Source: Larix sibirica
Lineage: Eukaryota; Streptophyta; Pinopsida; Pinales; Pinaceae
Direction of reading: 5' to 3'
Assembly (NCBI GenBank): GCA_004151065.3
Contig: NWUY0300055858.1
Span: 12,640 to 34,515, forward strand
DNA length: 21,876 nt
Shown: piece after piece, positions 9,771 to 19,240 of the stretch
How the letters are laid out: every line of letters starts with the position of its first letter
Position numbering within the stretch: position 1 is the stretch's first letter
Translations under genes and position numbers: made by a program
Notes under the pieces: model-generated
Seen by the model: the letters and a program-made list of their open reading frames with translations, nothing else
Databases searched by the model: none
Told to the model about the DNA's origin: nothing

Positions 9771-12120
9771 CTTTTAATAACACATGCCATTTCCCTTTCT
9801 TTGAGAATAAATAAATATTTAATGGGTGGGAAATTTAATGTACACAAACTAGATTAGATTAATTAAATAAAAATAATGCTAAAAAGGTATTATAAATAAT
9901 AATACAATAAATAAATAATTCATTAATAACCAAATAAACATACAAAGGTAAAATAAATAATATTATTGTTTAGATTAAAAGACATTCCTTTTCATTTTAA
10001 AATTTGGAATAAATAGAACTATTTATTGATATTGGTTGTAATTATATTTCATCATTTATTCATTCAACAATTGTTTATTTAAATATTAATATTCTTTTAT
10101 TAAAACAATTTTATGCATCTTAGTTACACTAAAGATGCAATATAGATTCAAAAAGTTTATAAAATGCTACACATACCCTTTATTAGGTAAAATCTAAATA
10201 GATACAAGTGGCACAATATGAAGAATTCATATGCATGCACTGCAAGAAAATAAAAATAAACTATGATGCAAATGAAATTCAAACAATGAAAATAGAAAGA
10301 AAAGTTTTAACACATGCATTAAATAAAGCAAATCAAATGTATAACTACACATGTGAATCTAGGTTAAAAGCATGCCATCCTTAATCAAAACCAAAAGAAT
10401 ATGGACCTGAGACACAAAACTAAATGGAGAAGACTAGTTCAAATTTTTAAAGGGGTGCCCAAGTCACTTAACCCATGGTATGTTAAGGCCTTAGCATCAA
10501 AATATATAGAAATAAAAAAAAATTAAGATGGGATAACTAGAAATATTGGGTAGTGTGATGGGGAGGTTAATGAAATTGAAATGGTTGATAAGACCTAATA
10601 ACTAATGTTTTCCTTCACAAAGTTAAACACTATAAAAAAGTATATTTATTTAATGACAACATGATATTACTCTCTACCATTATGATGTATATGAAAAATA
10701 GATAAATGGTTGAAAATATTCCTTTCCATTAAATGGAATGATATACTATCTATTGCATTGACATTTATACAGTGTATACCTATTTATAAATTATTGCATA
10801 GTTTATAAACATTGCAATTTCATTGTCATAATGTTTCGTTTTCATGCATAAGCATTCTATGCATTCATGATAATATGAGTCATTCTTTGCTATGCCATTA
10901 TTTTGAAAGAGCCTCATTGTTCTTTGATCCTATTGATTTCCACGATAATTTAAGTTGAAGTTGTTTTAGTTTTTCATGGGTTTTTAGGATAATTTATCTT
11001 TATGTACAAGTTCTATAATTTCACCATTTTTAATATCTAAAGTATTGACAAAAAATAGTTTACACATTTTGAAATATTGAAATTGTGGTTACTTTCTAGA
11101 TATTAACTATTAACTATTCTCCACAAATCATCCCAATCTTAAGGTATACCTAAGATATTGTTTAATATCCCAAAAATATTAGTCAAATCTATATAACATA
11201 TCATCCATTCTCTATCTCTTATATGAATTTAGTTGGGGTAATTATATTAGAGGGTATATTTAATTATTCTTTAAAAATTTGGAATTTGGAGAGATGTGAA
11301 TAGATTTTAAATCCAAAAAAAATTGAAACCTTGAATTTTTAGAACCCTTACATAGCTAGAAATGTTGATGTCCTCCTCTTATCTCTTATACATAATATCT
11401 TCTACTCTTCTCCCCTATTTATAGTGGTAGGATATTGATCCACTTGAATTTTTGTAACATTTTTGTTTATTCACTATTCCTATCAAATGCAGAGTATTTC
11501 ATAAGAAATAATCTTATTTCGAAAGTATTTTGTCATTCAAAAAGGATATTTTAATCAATTTTTAACCAATTATTGTTGATAACTATAACCTATATTTAAA
11601 TTAATGTTTCAATTATTATTTTAAATGGTATAATAATAAACAAAAAATAATATGAAAAAAAAGACAAAAAATTTAATGTGCTAAAATGGTTGAAATGATG
11701 ATAAAATTTTGACCTAAACAAGTGAATAAAGAATATTCACCAATAAGAAAAAAATGAGCTCATGGTGTAGTCTATGTCTTCAATGCATCTTTCCTATGGC
11801 TCTTTAGTATGAAATCTGTGAAGACCATTAGATGGCATAAATGAGACATAAAATAACACAAAAATCAAAAGGAAAAAGATATATGTGAAAGGGGACTTAT
11901 AAAAAGACCAAAAATCCAAAAGCATAAATAGGGAAAATATGTTGAAAAATGTTGTGCATCCCAATTCTTCGTCATGTGTTCCCTTTCCAATGTCACCTAT
12001 CACATTTCATCTATTTAGTACCATATTCTCCTCACTAAACATTGCTAGTGATTTACTATTACTTTATAAGTGATTACACATTCTAATAAATGATACATTA
12101 ACACATAAAAAACACATTCA
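9771..12120. other. AT-rich non-coding spacer
   Basis: About 2.3 kb of strongly AT-rich sequence. It has no open frame with a recognisable motif, no tRNA-like fold that I could see and no clear repeat pair. The beginning may be the untranslated end or LTR of the gypsy element. The minus-strand frame at 12003-11794 is Phe/Leu-rich, as expected by chance from AT-rich DNA. Confidence 0.55.
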
Positions 12121-12214
12121 CCTACCTACATATATGATGCACTCAGACTTAAGAGACACACTCATACAACATAATAAATACCCAAAGATAGTGCCAAATA
12201 TAATTCTCTTATGG

Positions 12215-12475
12215 ATGTGTGAGTGAGTTGCTTATTCATGAGTGTGGTGTCTAGTATCTGCATGATTGCATCTCTTATGTGTGTAAATGTGACTCTTTTG
12301 TGTGAGAACAATAGATACATGCATAAGTAACGCCTAGGGGCATGAGTATGTGAGTGTGTTTCTTATGTGAATGAGTGCGTCTATGATGCGTGATTGCATA
12401 TCTTATTCTTGTATGCATTGTATCTAAATGTGTGAGTGCATTCCTTACTTCCATGAGTGTGGCTCTTATGTGTAT
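12215..12475 (-). repeat. 19-bp minisatellite, minus orientation, degenerate
   Basis: Units such as TGAGTGTGTTTCTTATGTG (12351-12369), TGAGTGTGGCTCTTATGTG and TGATTGCATCTCTTATGTG recur here. They are reverse complements of the units found at 12562-12677. Spacing is about 19-21 bases where units are adjacent, and many units are degraded. Confidence 0.7.
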
Positions 12476-12561
12476 GCAACTGAAACACATATCAAGAAAT
12501 GCATTTTCACCTAATTCCACATGTCCCCATAAGTGATGCACTAATACCTAACCTACATACC

Positions 12562-12677
12562 CACATAAGAAACACACTCACACATAAGAAACATGCTCAC
12601 ACATAAGTGATCCACTATCACATAAGTGATGCACTCACACACATAAGCAATGTCCTCACACATAAATGAAGCACATG
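12562..12677 (+). repeat. 19-bp minisatellite, plus orientation, six units
   Basis: Six consecutive units start with CACATAAG or CACATAAA: 12562-12580, 12581-12599, 12600-12618, 12619-12639 (21 bases), 12640-12658 and 12659-12677. Degenerate CA-rich units continue to about 12720. The first unit plus flanking bases is a perfect 21-bp inverted match to 12349-12369. The apparent reading frame across this area on the minus strand is His/Thr-rich low complexity and not a gene. Confidence 0.85.
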
Positions 12678-12839
12678 CACATCTAGCCCACACACCCACA
12701 AAATCCACAAAACCACACACTTACAAATGTGGTGAACACACACCTAACCCACATACATATATAATTGGCGCACTCATAGAGATAAGCCACACATGCACAT
12801 AGATAAGATGCACACTCATTTTTAAGTTATATACTTACA

Positions 12840-14317
12840 TGCATAAGAAATATGATCTCTTGCAACAGACTTATGGTGCTACTATGAATTATATGCCACC
12901 CTCTTGGTAAGAGTTTGATGCCTCTATCTATTATAAAAAGTTACAAAAATAAAATTATTGGAAGTTACATATACTAGAACTTAGATTTCCAAGAATTAGG
13001 TGTGTTAAATTGAAAATAGACATTCAATTTCTTGGGAACATAATTCTTATATGAAATTAAATTTGGACATCTAATAACTCACTGGAAAAAAATATGGCAA
13101 AAAGAAAAATATGCTTTGAAAAAGAGATCCTAGAAATAAACCATTAGAAAGCAAAGGGACTTAAAGTTGGTTGAAAATTAGATGCAAAATAGAAATAAAA
13201 TTGAAGCAAAAGAGATGCAAAGTGGATACAAAAGGGATGCAAATTGAAACACAAAGAAGCACAAATTTGGATGTGAAAATGACAAAAAAAATAGCTACAA
13301 TATAAACATAAATAAAATGTTCTATTTTTGTTGAACGCATAAAATAAATATGAGAAAAAAGAAAACTATTCCATAAACTTACCATTCATCCTATTTTTCA
13401 ATTTAAATAAAATGAGACATATTAGAACACTAAAATCTTATGTTGTTGCAATAAAGTCTTACATTATTGGAGTGTGTATTCCTCTACCCAAAAAAGGAGA
13501 AGATAATATAGTTATTGTAAAAAAGTAATAATACAAGAGAAGAGAATGAGAGAATGATAGTGAGGCATAACATGCCTAGTTTTATTTTAGAAAATTGAAA
13601 GATAAAAATGATTTAGGTTCTAAATAACTTTTAAAACTTTATATTTTATTTTATTTACTTTATAAATGATTAAAATAAGATTCAATAAATTTTATGAATA
13701 ATATACATAACAATATATATATTAATTATTATAATAGTATAATATAAATAATTATATTTTTAAAATAATATTAATAATAAAAATAATATATTTTTTAATG
13801 ATATCAAAATTAATATATTATTAACTTGAAAAAAATTAACATATAATATTTATTAATTGATTTGAAAGAAATATTTTAATATATTATTTTTTAAATAATA
13901 TTAATAAGAAAATCGCTCTCAAATATTATTGCAATCAATCTAGCCTTGTAATCTTTTACTATTGATACCACAATATAATAAGTTTATCGTTACATTCGAA
14001 TTAGTGAGTGCTATCAAAACTTTTGATATATGAAAATAGAAAAATAAAATTCCAATTCCTATCATCAAAATATATTTGTACTATGTAAAGTAGCATTTAA
14101 CCTTTGCATAAAGTAAGTTAACCTCCCATGTATCTTCGACATCAAACAATCAGAATTTAGATCACTTGCGATAATATTATTAACCCTTTCCATCCCATGT
14201 TTCTTTTGAATGCTAAGAATAACTATATTCTTAATACCAATGGGGAATAATTGACAAGTGCCACGTGAATGTCTCTTTAAATACTCTAGTCAAATTCCAT
14301 GTTCACACAAATGTCTA
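12840..14317. other. AT-rich non-coding spacer with low-complexity tracts
   Basis: No coding signal. Positions 13170-13260 hold a purine-rich tract with several GATGCAAA copies. Positions 13620-13910 are almost pure A/T with short palindromic AATATATT-type words. A G-box core (CACGTG) lies at 14262-14267, about 0.9 kb upstream of the likely promoter of the zinc-finger gene. Nothing else stands out. Confidence 0.55.
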
Positions 14318-14545
14318 TTGATAATTCATAGAATAACCATAACATATTTCCTTTAGAGTAACTTTGTGTTGCATGGTAGCTTTTAATATTTGTTGAAGGA
14401 GTAGGATAGTGAAGTATCATATATTAAATGCTTGATAATTCACATAATAACCATAACATATTTCCCTTATAGTAACTTTGTGTTGCATGGTAGCTTTTAA
14501 TATTTGTTGAAGGAGTAGGATAATGAAGTGTCATATATTAAATGC
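14318..14545 (+). repeat. 114-bp tandem duplication
   Basis: Unit 1 (14318-14431) and unit 2 (14432-14545) have equal length and about 95% identity (six mismatches by eye). Both begin TTGATAATTCA and end ATATTAAATGC. They lie roughly 0.6-0.8 kb upstream of the likely transcription start of the zinc-finger gene. Confidence 0.92.
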
Positions 14546-14620
14546 AAGAAACATCATGGACCAAACTTTATAGGTGAGTGGGAGCAACCATTGCCATGGT
14601 CTAAAGGCAAGGGATATCTA

Positions 14621-14646
14621 AAAGGGAATGACTTGTCATTCCCTTT
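14621..14646. repeat. Perfect 12-bp inverted repeat with 2-base spacer
   Basis: AAAGGGAATGAC (14621-14632), TT, then its exact reverse complement GTCATTCCCTTT (14635-14646). It could form a cruciform or bind a dimeric protein. It lies about 0.5 kb upstream of the TATA-like site. Confidence 0.9.
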
Positions 14647-15110
14647 CGTGCTTCTAGGAAGGTGAATGTTTATGGCATTTTAAAAAATAAAATTTTAAGA
14701 GACATGTATAAAACAAGAAATCCCATTAAATTTTCCAACACAACTTTATATATATGATGCCATTCATTTCGAATTTGTGCATGTACCCAATCATATTTAA
14801 ATATCACAATCAAACCTAATCTTATTATATAGTTTCGAATATTCTTAACTTAATGAAGTGAAACTCTCTCCAACCAAAAATGTGGTAAGAGGATAGGGTG
14901 GGTTTAAATATATGGAATTCAAAAGTATTAAATTAGGTTACAAGCTCTGTGGCAATACTAATTTTTTTGTTTTAAGCATATGATAGTAAATTTGTGTTTA
15001 GGGCATAGATAAAGTGTGTGATTCTATTCAACCGGTGAGAAAGATAAAAATTCCATAAAGTGCGAGGTTAGATGAGACCCACCCTGTCGGGAGTGAGATA
15101 CATAGCCGCA

Positions 15111-15118
15111 TATAGAGA
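15111..15118 (+). promoter_or_regulatory. TATA-like element of the WIP gene
   Basis: TATAGAGA lies about 550 bases upstream of the WIP start codon. It is the best TATA-like word next to a shift from AT-rich spacer to more balanced composition. A start about 30 bases downstream would be near 15145. The true start is unproven. Confidence 0.35.
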
Positions 15119-15160
15119 GACAGAACATCATGGGCTCCGTGGGGGTCTTACAAACCCTAA
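15115..15160 (+). promoter_or_regulatory. GA-repeat motif and telo-box near the predicted start
   Basis: GAGAGA at 15115-15120 and AAACCCTAA at 15152-15160. In Arabidopsis, telo-box and GA-repeat motifs are known binding sites for factors that recruit Polycomb repression complex 2, and telo-boxes also occur near starts of growth-related genes. Here the link is inference from the motifs only. Confidence 0.4.
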
Positions 15161-15183
15161 TAGTACTCCTGACTGACTCTTAA
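15130..15183 (+). other. Possible upstream ORF, 17 codons
   Basis: ATG at 15130 to TAA at 15181-15183, encoding MGSVGVLQTLIVLLTDS. It matters only if transcription starts upstream of 15130. It overlaps the telo-box. There is no sign of coding selection beyond being open. Confidence 0.25.
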
Positions 15184-15223
15184 CCCTTTTTAGTTTCATC
15201 CTCCTCATTTTTCGTGTTCGATT

Positions 15224-15496
15224 ATGGTTGATCTTGAACAGAACGCCATGTCTGCTCTGTGCTTCCATATGCTGCGTTCCCCTACGCTATGTTGCGGTGA
15301 GGTCTCCACCAAATTCTTTTCTCAGAATATTGTTGTTTTTTTTTTCTCTTTGATTTCATACATCTCATTCATGCAGTATTGTATTTCTGACTCTAATGGA
15401 AGATTATCTGCACATTCTTCCTTCTTCTTTGGAAATCATGTTCAGTCTATAATTTTCATGGGAGTGTTCTATTCTTCTGCTTCTAGGTCGCTTTGA
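15224..15496 (+). other. Upstream open frame in the WIP leader, 90 codons
   Basis: The frame begins MVDLEQNAMSALCFHMLRS and ends at a stop 170 bases before the WIP start. I recognise no domain. The T-rich middle section, with a donor-like GTGAGG at 15297, suggests that part of the frame is a leader intron. The real upstream peptide may then be only about 25-30 residues. Confidence 0.3.
15297..15486 (+). other. Candidate 5' leader intron
   Basis: A GTGAGG donor-like site at 15297 is followed by a long pyrimidine tract. Two acceptors are plausible: CATGCAG ending at 15376 (80-base intron) and TGCTTCTAG ending at 15486 (190-base intron). Both have good upstream pyrimidine runs. The donor context (GCG before GT) is not ideal. 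Confidence 0.3.
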
Positions 15497-15506
15497 GAGT
15501 TGAAGA

Positions 15507-15587
15507 ATGGATTCTCTATTCAAAGAGCGGGGAATGTTTGTGCAGTGCAACAGAACAGAAATACCTGATAAACAACAACAACAATAA
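15507..15587 (+). other. Possible upstream ORF, 26 codons
   Basis: ATG at 15507 to TAA at 15585-15587. The product starts MDSLFKERGMFVQCNR and ends in four Gln from a CAA run. It lies 79 bases before the WIP start and could lower its translation. No homology is recognised. Confidence 0.3.
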
Positions 15588-15666
15588 CTTCAAATTCAGT
15601 TTCAGATCTTGCAGGCCCGGGATCAGTCTACCAGTCTGTTTGGCGTTCTAAAGTGACAAAGCCAGG

Positions 15667-17486
15667 ATGAATACAAGAAGCTACAACCCTAAGAGTGGGA
15701 GCTGTAATCTCACTTCCATACCAACCCAATATCCTATTTCCTTCACCGAATGGTTGAAAGCTTCAGTCCCATCAGGAACTGTACCTAATTCATATCAGGA
15801 TACTTTTCCCAGAACTGCCCTTAATCCTCCTTGCCTGGACTCAGCTTCAGCCACTCCTAATTGTTCCATGATAGAAACATCTATTAACCCATCATCCTCG
15901 TCTTCGTTAATGCATTTGGTAAACCTAGATCAGTATCCTTTCGCGTGCCACAAACCTTCTGAACGGTGTGAATCGCCTCCTCTACGTGAAGCTCTTCCAT
16001 TGCTGAGCCTGAGCCCTCCAAGGCCCTCAGAAACGGCTTCCATACATGCAGGTGGTCGAGAGTTCGAAACGGACGAAGATGTTACTGTAGCTCTGCAAAT
16101 TGGCCTTCCTAATAACGACACCAGTTACTCCAAGGCTTTGAATGGCATAGGCGATTCCGTGGATACATCTGACATGCAAAATTTGCAGCAAGCAGGCAGA
16201 ATAATTCTCGCAGAAGGGCAGTACTGGATACCAACTCCCTCACAAATTCTCATCGGCCCTACACAGTTCTCATGTCCCGTTTGTAGCAAGAGCTTCAACC
16301 GTTATAACAACATGCAGGTATGTGCTACGTTAATGTATGTGTGGAATCAACCATCAAGCAACAATATGTTGCTGAGGATTTTTCCCAACTGATAGACCAG
16401 ATTTGTAAGGCTTTTGAACACTCAAATGGTCTGGGGTAAGTCATATTTTAAGTCTAATTATCCTCATCACCTTCAAGGTCAGCATCTCCGAATTGCTCGC
16501 ACAGATCATTGTCACTGGTTCTCAGTATGTTTTCCTGGTTGTGTATTTGTGCCATTAAGGTCCGGTTTGGAATTGTATATTTTACAGAAAGGCTAGTTAC
16601 AAAGATGCATGTGGCCAGAAGCCCTATATATATTTATACTTGCAGGCTATCCCTACTAGCTTCATATATACCTGTCTCATCTCTTATCCTCTTAGTTCAA
16701 CACTGATGGTTTAGTCTGGTCTCTCCTAGGAAAGCTTTCTTGAATCTTCTGTTTCAAATGGTATATAATTCACCACAATGACTGGCTTTTCAAAGCTAGA
16801 ATTCTAATAAGATCATGAGGATTTATGTTCATAGATTTACAATTGCTGTTCTTGATATCTTTATATGCAAAATGTAAATAGCAGCAATATCTGTTGGACA
16901 TATGTATAGATATCGTTTAGATCTGTTTAGAATCATTTATGATGACATAACATTTGGAATTAGAAATATATTTTCTTGACGTATTGAATTCACATTATTC
17001 TCCCATGTAAACTTATATGTGCAGATGCATATGTGGGGGCATGGATCTCAGTATAGAAGAGGCCCAGAATCTCTGCGTGGTACACAGCCCACAGCAATGC
17101 TGAGGCTCCCATGTTACTGCTGTGCCGAAGGATGCAGGAACAATATTGATCATCCCCGTGCAAAACCGCTGAAAGACTTTCGCACTCTACAGACTCACTA
17201 CAAGCGCAAGCACGGCACCAAGCCCTTCCTGTGTCGTAGGTGTGGAAAGGCCTTTGCTGTGCGAGGTGACTGGAGAACACACGAGAAAAACTGCGGAAAA
17301 CTTTGGTTTTGTATCTGTGGTTCGGATTTCAAGCACAAAAGGTCTCTGAAGGATCACATACGAGCATTTGGTCATGGCCATGCTCCTCATCATGGAGATC
17401 TGCAGACTTTTGAAGATGAGGACCCCGCTTCTGAAATAGAACAGGACGATGAACTCAGTGACCCATACCAGCAAATTATGATCTGA
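15667..17486 (+). CDS. WIP: WIP-domain C2H2 zinc-finger transcription factor, join(15667-16317, 17025-17486)
   Basis: A plant-specific nuclear DNA-binding protein of the TT1/NTT/DOT5 (WIP) family; Arabidopsis members act in seed-coat pigmentation, transmitting tract, root and leaf-vein patterning. Exon 1 encodes residues 1-217 and exon 2 residues 218-370. Residues 185-194 ([10 protein letters not shown]) carry the WIP signature. Four zinc fingers follow: C203/C206/H219/H223 (C-x2-C-x12-H-x3-H); C249/C254/H275/H280; C287/C290/H303/C307 (last ligand Cys, normal in this family); and C313/C315/H328 with H334 or H336. All ligands are present. The N-terminal half is variable except for ALPLLSLSP (109-117), an LxL-rich, EAR-like family motif, and [12 protein letters not shown] (138-149). 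The tail is acidic. An in-frame TGA at 15655-15657 precedes the ATG, which supports this start. There is no frameshift or stop, unlike all neighbouring elements. I cannot assign the subclade. Confidence 0.96.
16318..17024 (+). other. WIP gene intron, 707 bases
   Basis: The donor is CAG|GTATGT at 16317/16318 and the acceptor TGTGCAG|ATG at 17024/17025. Splicing joins codon 217 to codon 218 in phase 0, inside the helix of zinc finger 1 (NNMQ then MHMWGH), and restores the finger exactly. If the intron were retained, translation would end at TGA 16390-16392. The resulting 241-residue protein would have no complete finger. The intron is T-rich with several short chance frames. Confidence 0.95.
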
Positions 17487-19130
17487 TCTCATCTACGGAT
17501 AAAGTAGGTTCCATGTTTATATCTTCTTATCTTCATCATGTATTCTGAAAGCAACTAGAGTCCCCGTGCTAACTAACAAAATACTGCTATTTCTGTTCTG
17601 AATCGTCGGTTTCCTAATAAGCATTTCTGAATTTAGGTGCATGTACAGATGAACTAGACTCCAGCATATCTGAAACCGTATATATTTTTGCAGTAGAATT
17701 TCGGACAAATATCTCAATATAAAGATTTTTAATCACTTGAAACAGAACCCAATAGTTCAGGTCCCCATTCAGACGTTCCATTAAGAAGTCACTTGACTCA
17801 TATATATATTCCCCTTGATCCCTTTGCTTGCAATACACTAGCAATGGCTTTGCAAGAAATGGACTGATCTTACATGAAGTTAGGAATTTTTTCTTCTCGT
17901 AAGTGAACGGGAAAGCCGATGCAAGCTTGCCTTTCTGTACTCTCTTTTAGATCTATTGCTGCTATTTTAGCTGACAGATATTGTATGTATACAATTAAAT
18001 ATCCTGGACATGTATTTCAGTGGTTCTAAATTCTTTTTTTAAGTATGAGAAATCAAGCTTTATTTGTGATGGTCTAAGAAGAATTGTTTTAACCAGTCTA
18101 GTCTGCCATGGATGCTTTTAAGTTTCGTGAAATTCTCTGGCAATCGTGTCTGACAGAGGTCTTTGTCATGTCGGAATGAAAGATGTCAGATTCTGAGGCT
18201 TTGTTTATTCGTTTTGATTGATTAATGTTAACCCACACGTATGCTAGTTTCAGCTATAACCAGACTCTGACTGACAATGTTAAGATGAATATAGACATTT
18301 GGAAGATCACGAGAGCGATGTATAAAGAGTTAAAAAATACCTACTCCATAGGGATTAAAGCCAGTTGAATGCTGTCGCTGGTACTAATGGGATTATGAAC
18401 CCAATTAGATCCTCGCAGCCGTCTCGATCCCAGTCCTGTACGCTTATAATAAGAGAATCCATTTGATATGCTATGTCTGCATTCATTAAGCAACTTTTAA
18501 TATCATGACAGGGAGTCGGATCTAAGCCAAACTCAGTTGTCGACTACAATTAGGGTTAAGTGTAATTTTACAACATAATCATACTGAGATCCTTGCAGCC
18601 ATTATACTTTCAACAGACTTGGTTGCCATTGTGAGTTAATGTTATTTTTCGCAAAAAAGGCTATGGATCTTGAACAATCTTCAAAGGTCTTGAAATTATA
18701 AGACAATGTTCACATATGTTGAAATTATTGTCTGTGAACAGTACTTCTTATACGCTGGAGTGACGAATAAGAAATGGGATAAACGTGATAATTCGTTCAC
18801 ACATACCTCGAAATAAGCCCGACAGTGAGATCTTACGGGATACATATCTAGATGACATCGCAAAAGCTTAAATTCTTATTTTATAGTGTGTAGGCCATGG
18901 CCGCACACGACATGGGTACGCTGTGGGGCTCTTCAGCACTGTTTTCCATCTTAGTTCTACTGTTTCATTTTCAAGCTCATATTTTATTCTCTATTTCACT
19001 ACGATCATACAGTGAAACCGAGATGGTCAAATAGGGCGTTAGTCTTTGTACAATGACAGGCATTTGAATGAGATCCTTTATTTTGTTTTTGTGAGGGGAT
19101 ACGGCAAATAAAATGTCCCAAATCCATTAT
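17487..19130. other. WIP 3' untranslated region and non-coding downstream DNA
   Basis: The first 100-500 bases presumably hold the 3' untranslated region, but no convincing single poly(A) signal can be chosen. The minus-strand frames at 17717-17517 and 17844-17614 show no domain. A telomere-like octamer (TTAGGGTT) lies at 18550-18557. No further gene is seen. Confidence 0.5.
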
Positions 19131-19240
19131 TTGGACGGTTGGACCTCTGCCTTTTTTTCTCCATCGAGGATGACTGGTATAGTTCTTGGACAGTTGGACC
19201 TATCCCTTTTTTTCTCCATTGAGGATGACTAATATAGTTC
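19131..19240 (+). repeat. 55-bp tandem duplication
   Basis: Unit 1 (19131-19185) and unit 2 (19186-19240) both start TTGGAC and contain CTTTTTTTCTCCAT followed by GAGGATGACT. They have equal length with six mismatches by eye, about 89% identity. A G-box core CACGTG follows at 19259-19264. Confidence 0.9.

Noticed and set aside
9821-9845. Possible polypurine tract and 3' LTR start of the gypsy element
   Set aside because: The purine run is short and no matching LTR copy or end motif could be found, so no LTR is annotated.
12275-12541. Minus-strand frame rich in His and Thr, superficially like a metal-binding protein
   Set aside because: Its composition is produced by the CA/TG minisatellite. 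There is no conserved domain.
12562-12677. Regularly spaced short repeats resembling a CRISPR array
   Set aside because: The units are head to tail without unique spacers, degenerate, and in plant nuclear DNA. It is a minisatellite.
15930-16121. Minus-strand frame inside WIP exon 1, and 16990-17492 minus-strand frames over exon 2
   Set aside because: Shadows of the real coding strand, where the zinc-finger motifs are unambiguous.
16414-16706. Short plus-strand frames within the WIP intron
   Set aside because: They lie wholly inside a well-supported intron and show no domain.
18391-18610. GATCC(T)(C/T)GCAGCC-like phrases near 18411 and 18590, also near 21101
   Set aside because: The shared phrases are too short and diverged to call a repeat family by eye.
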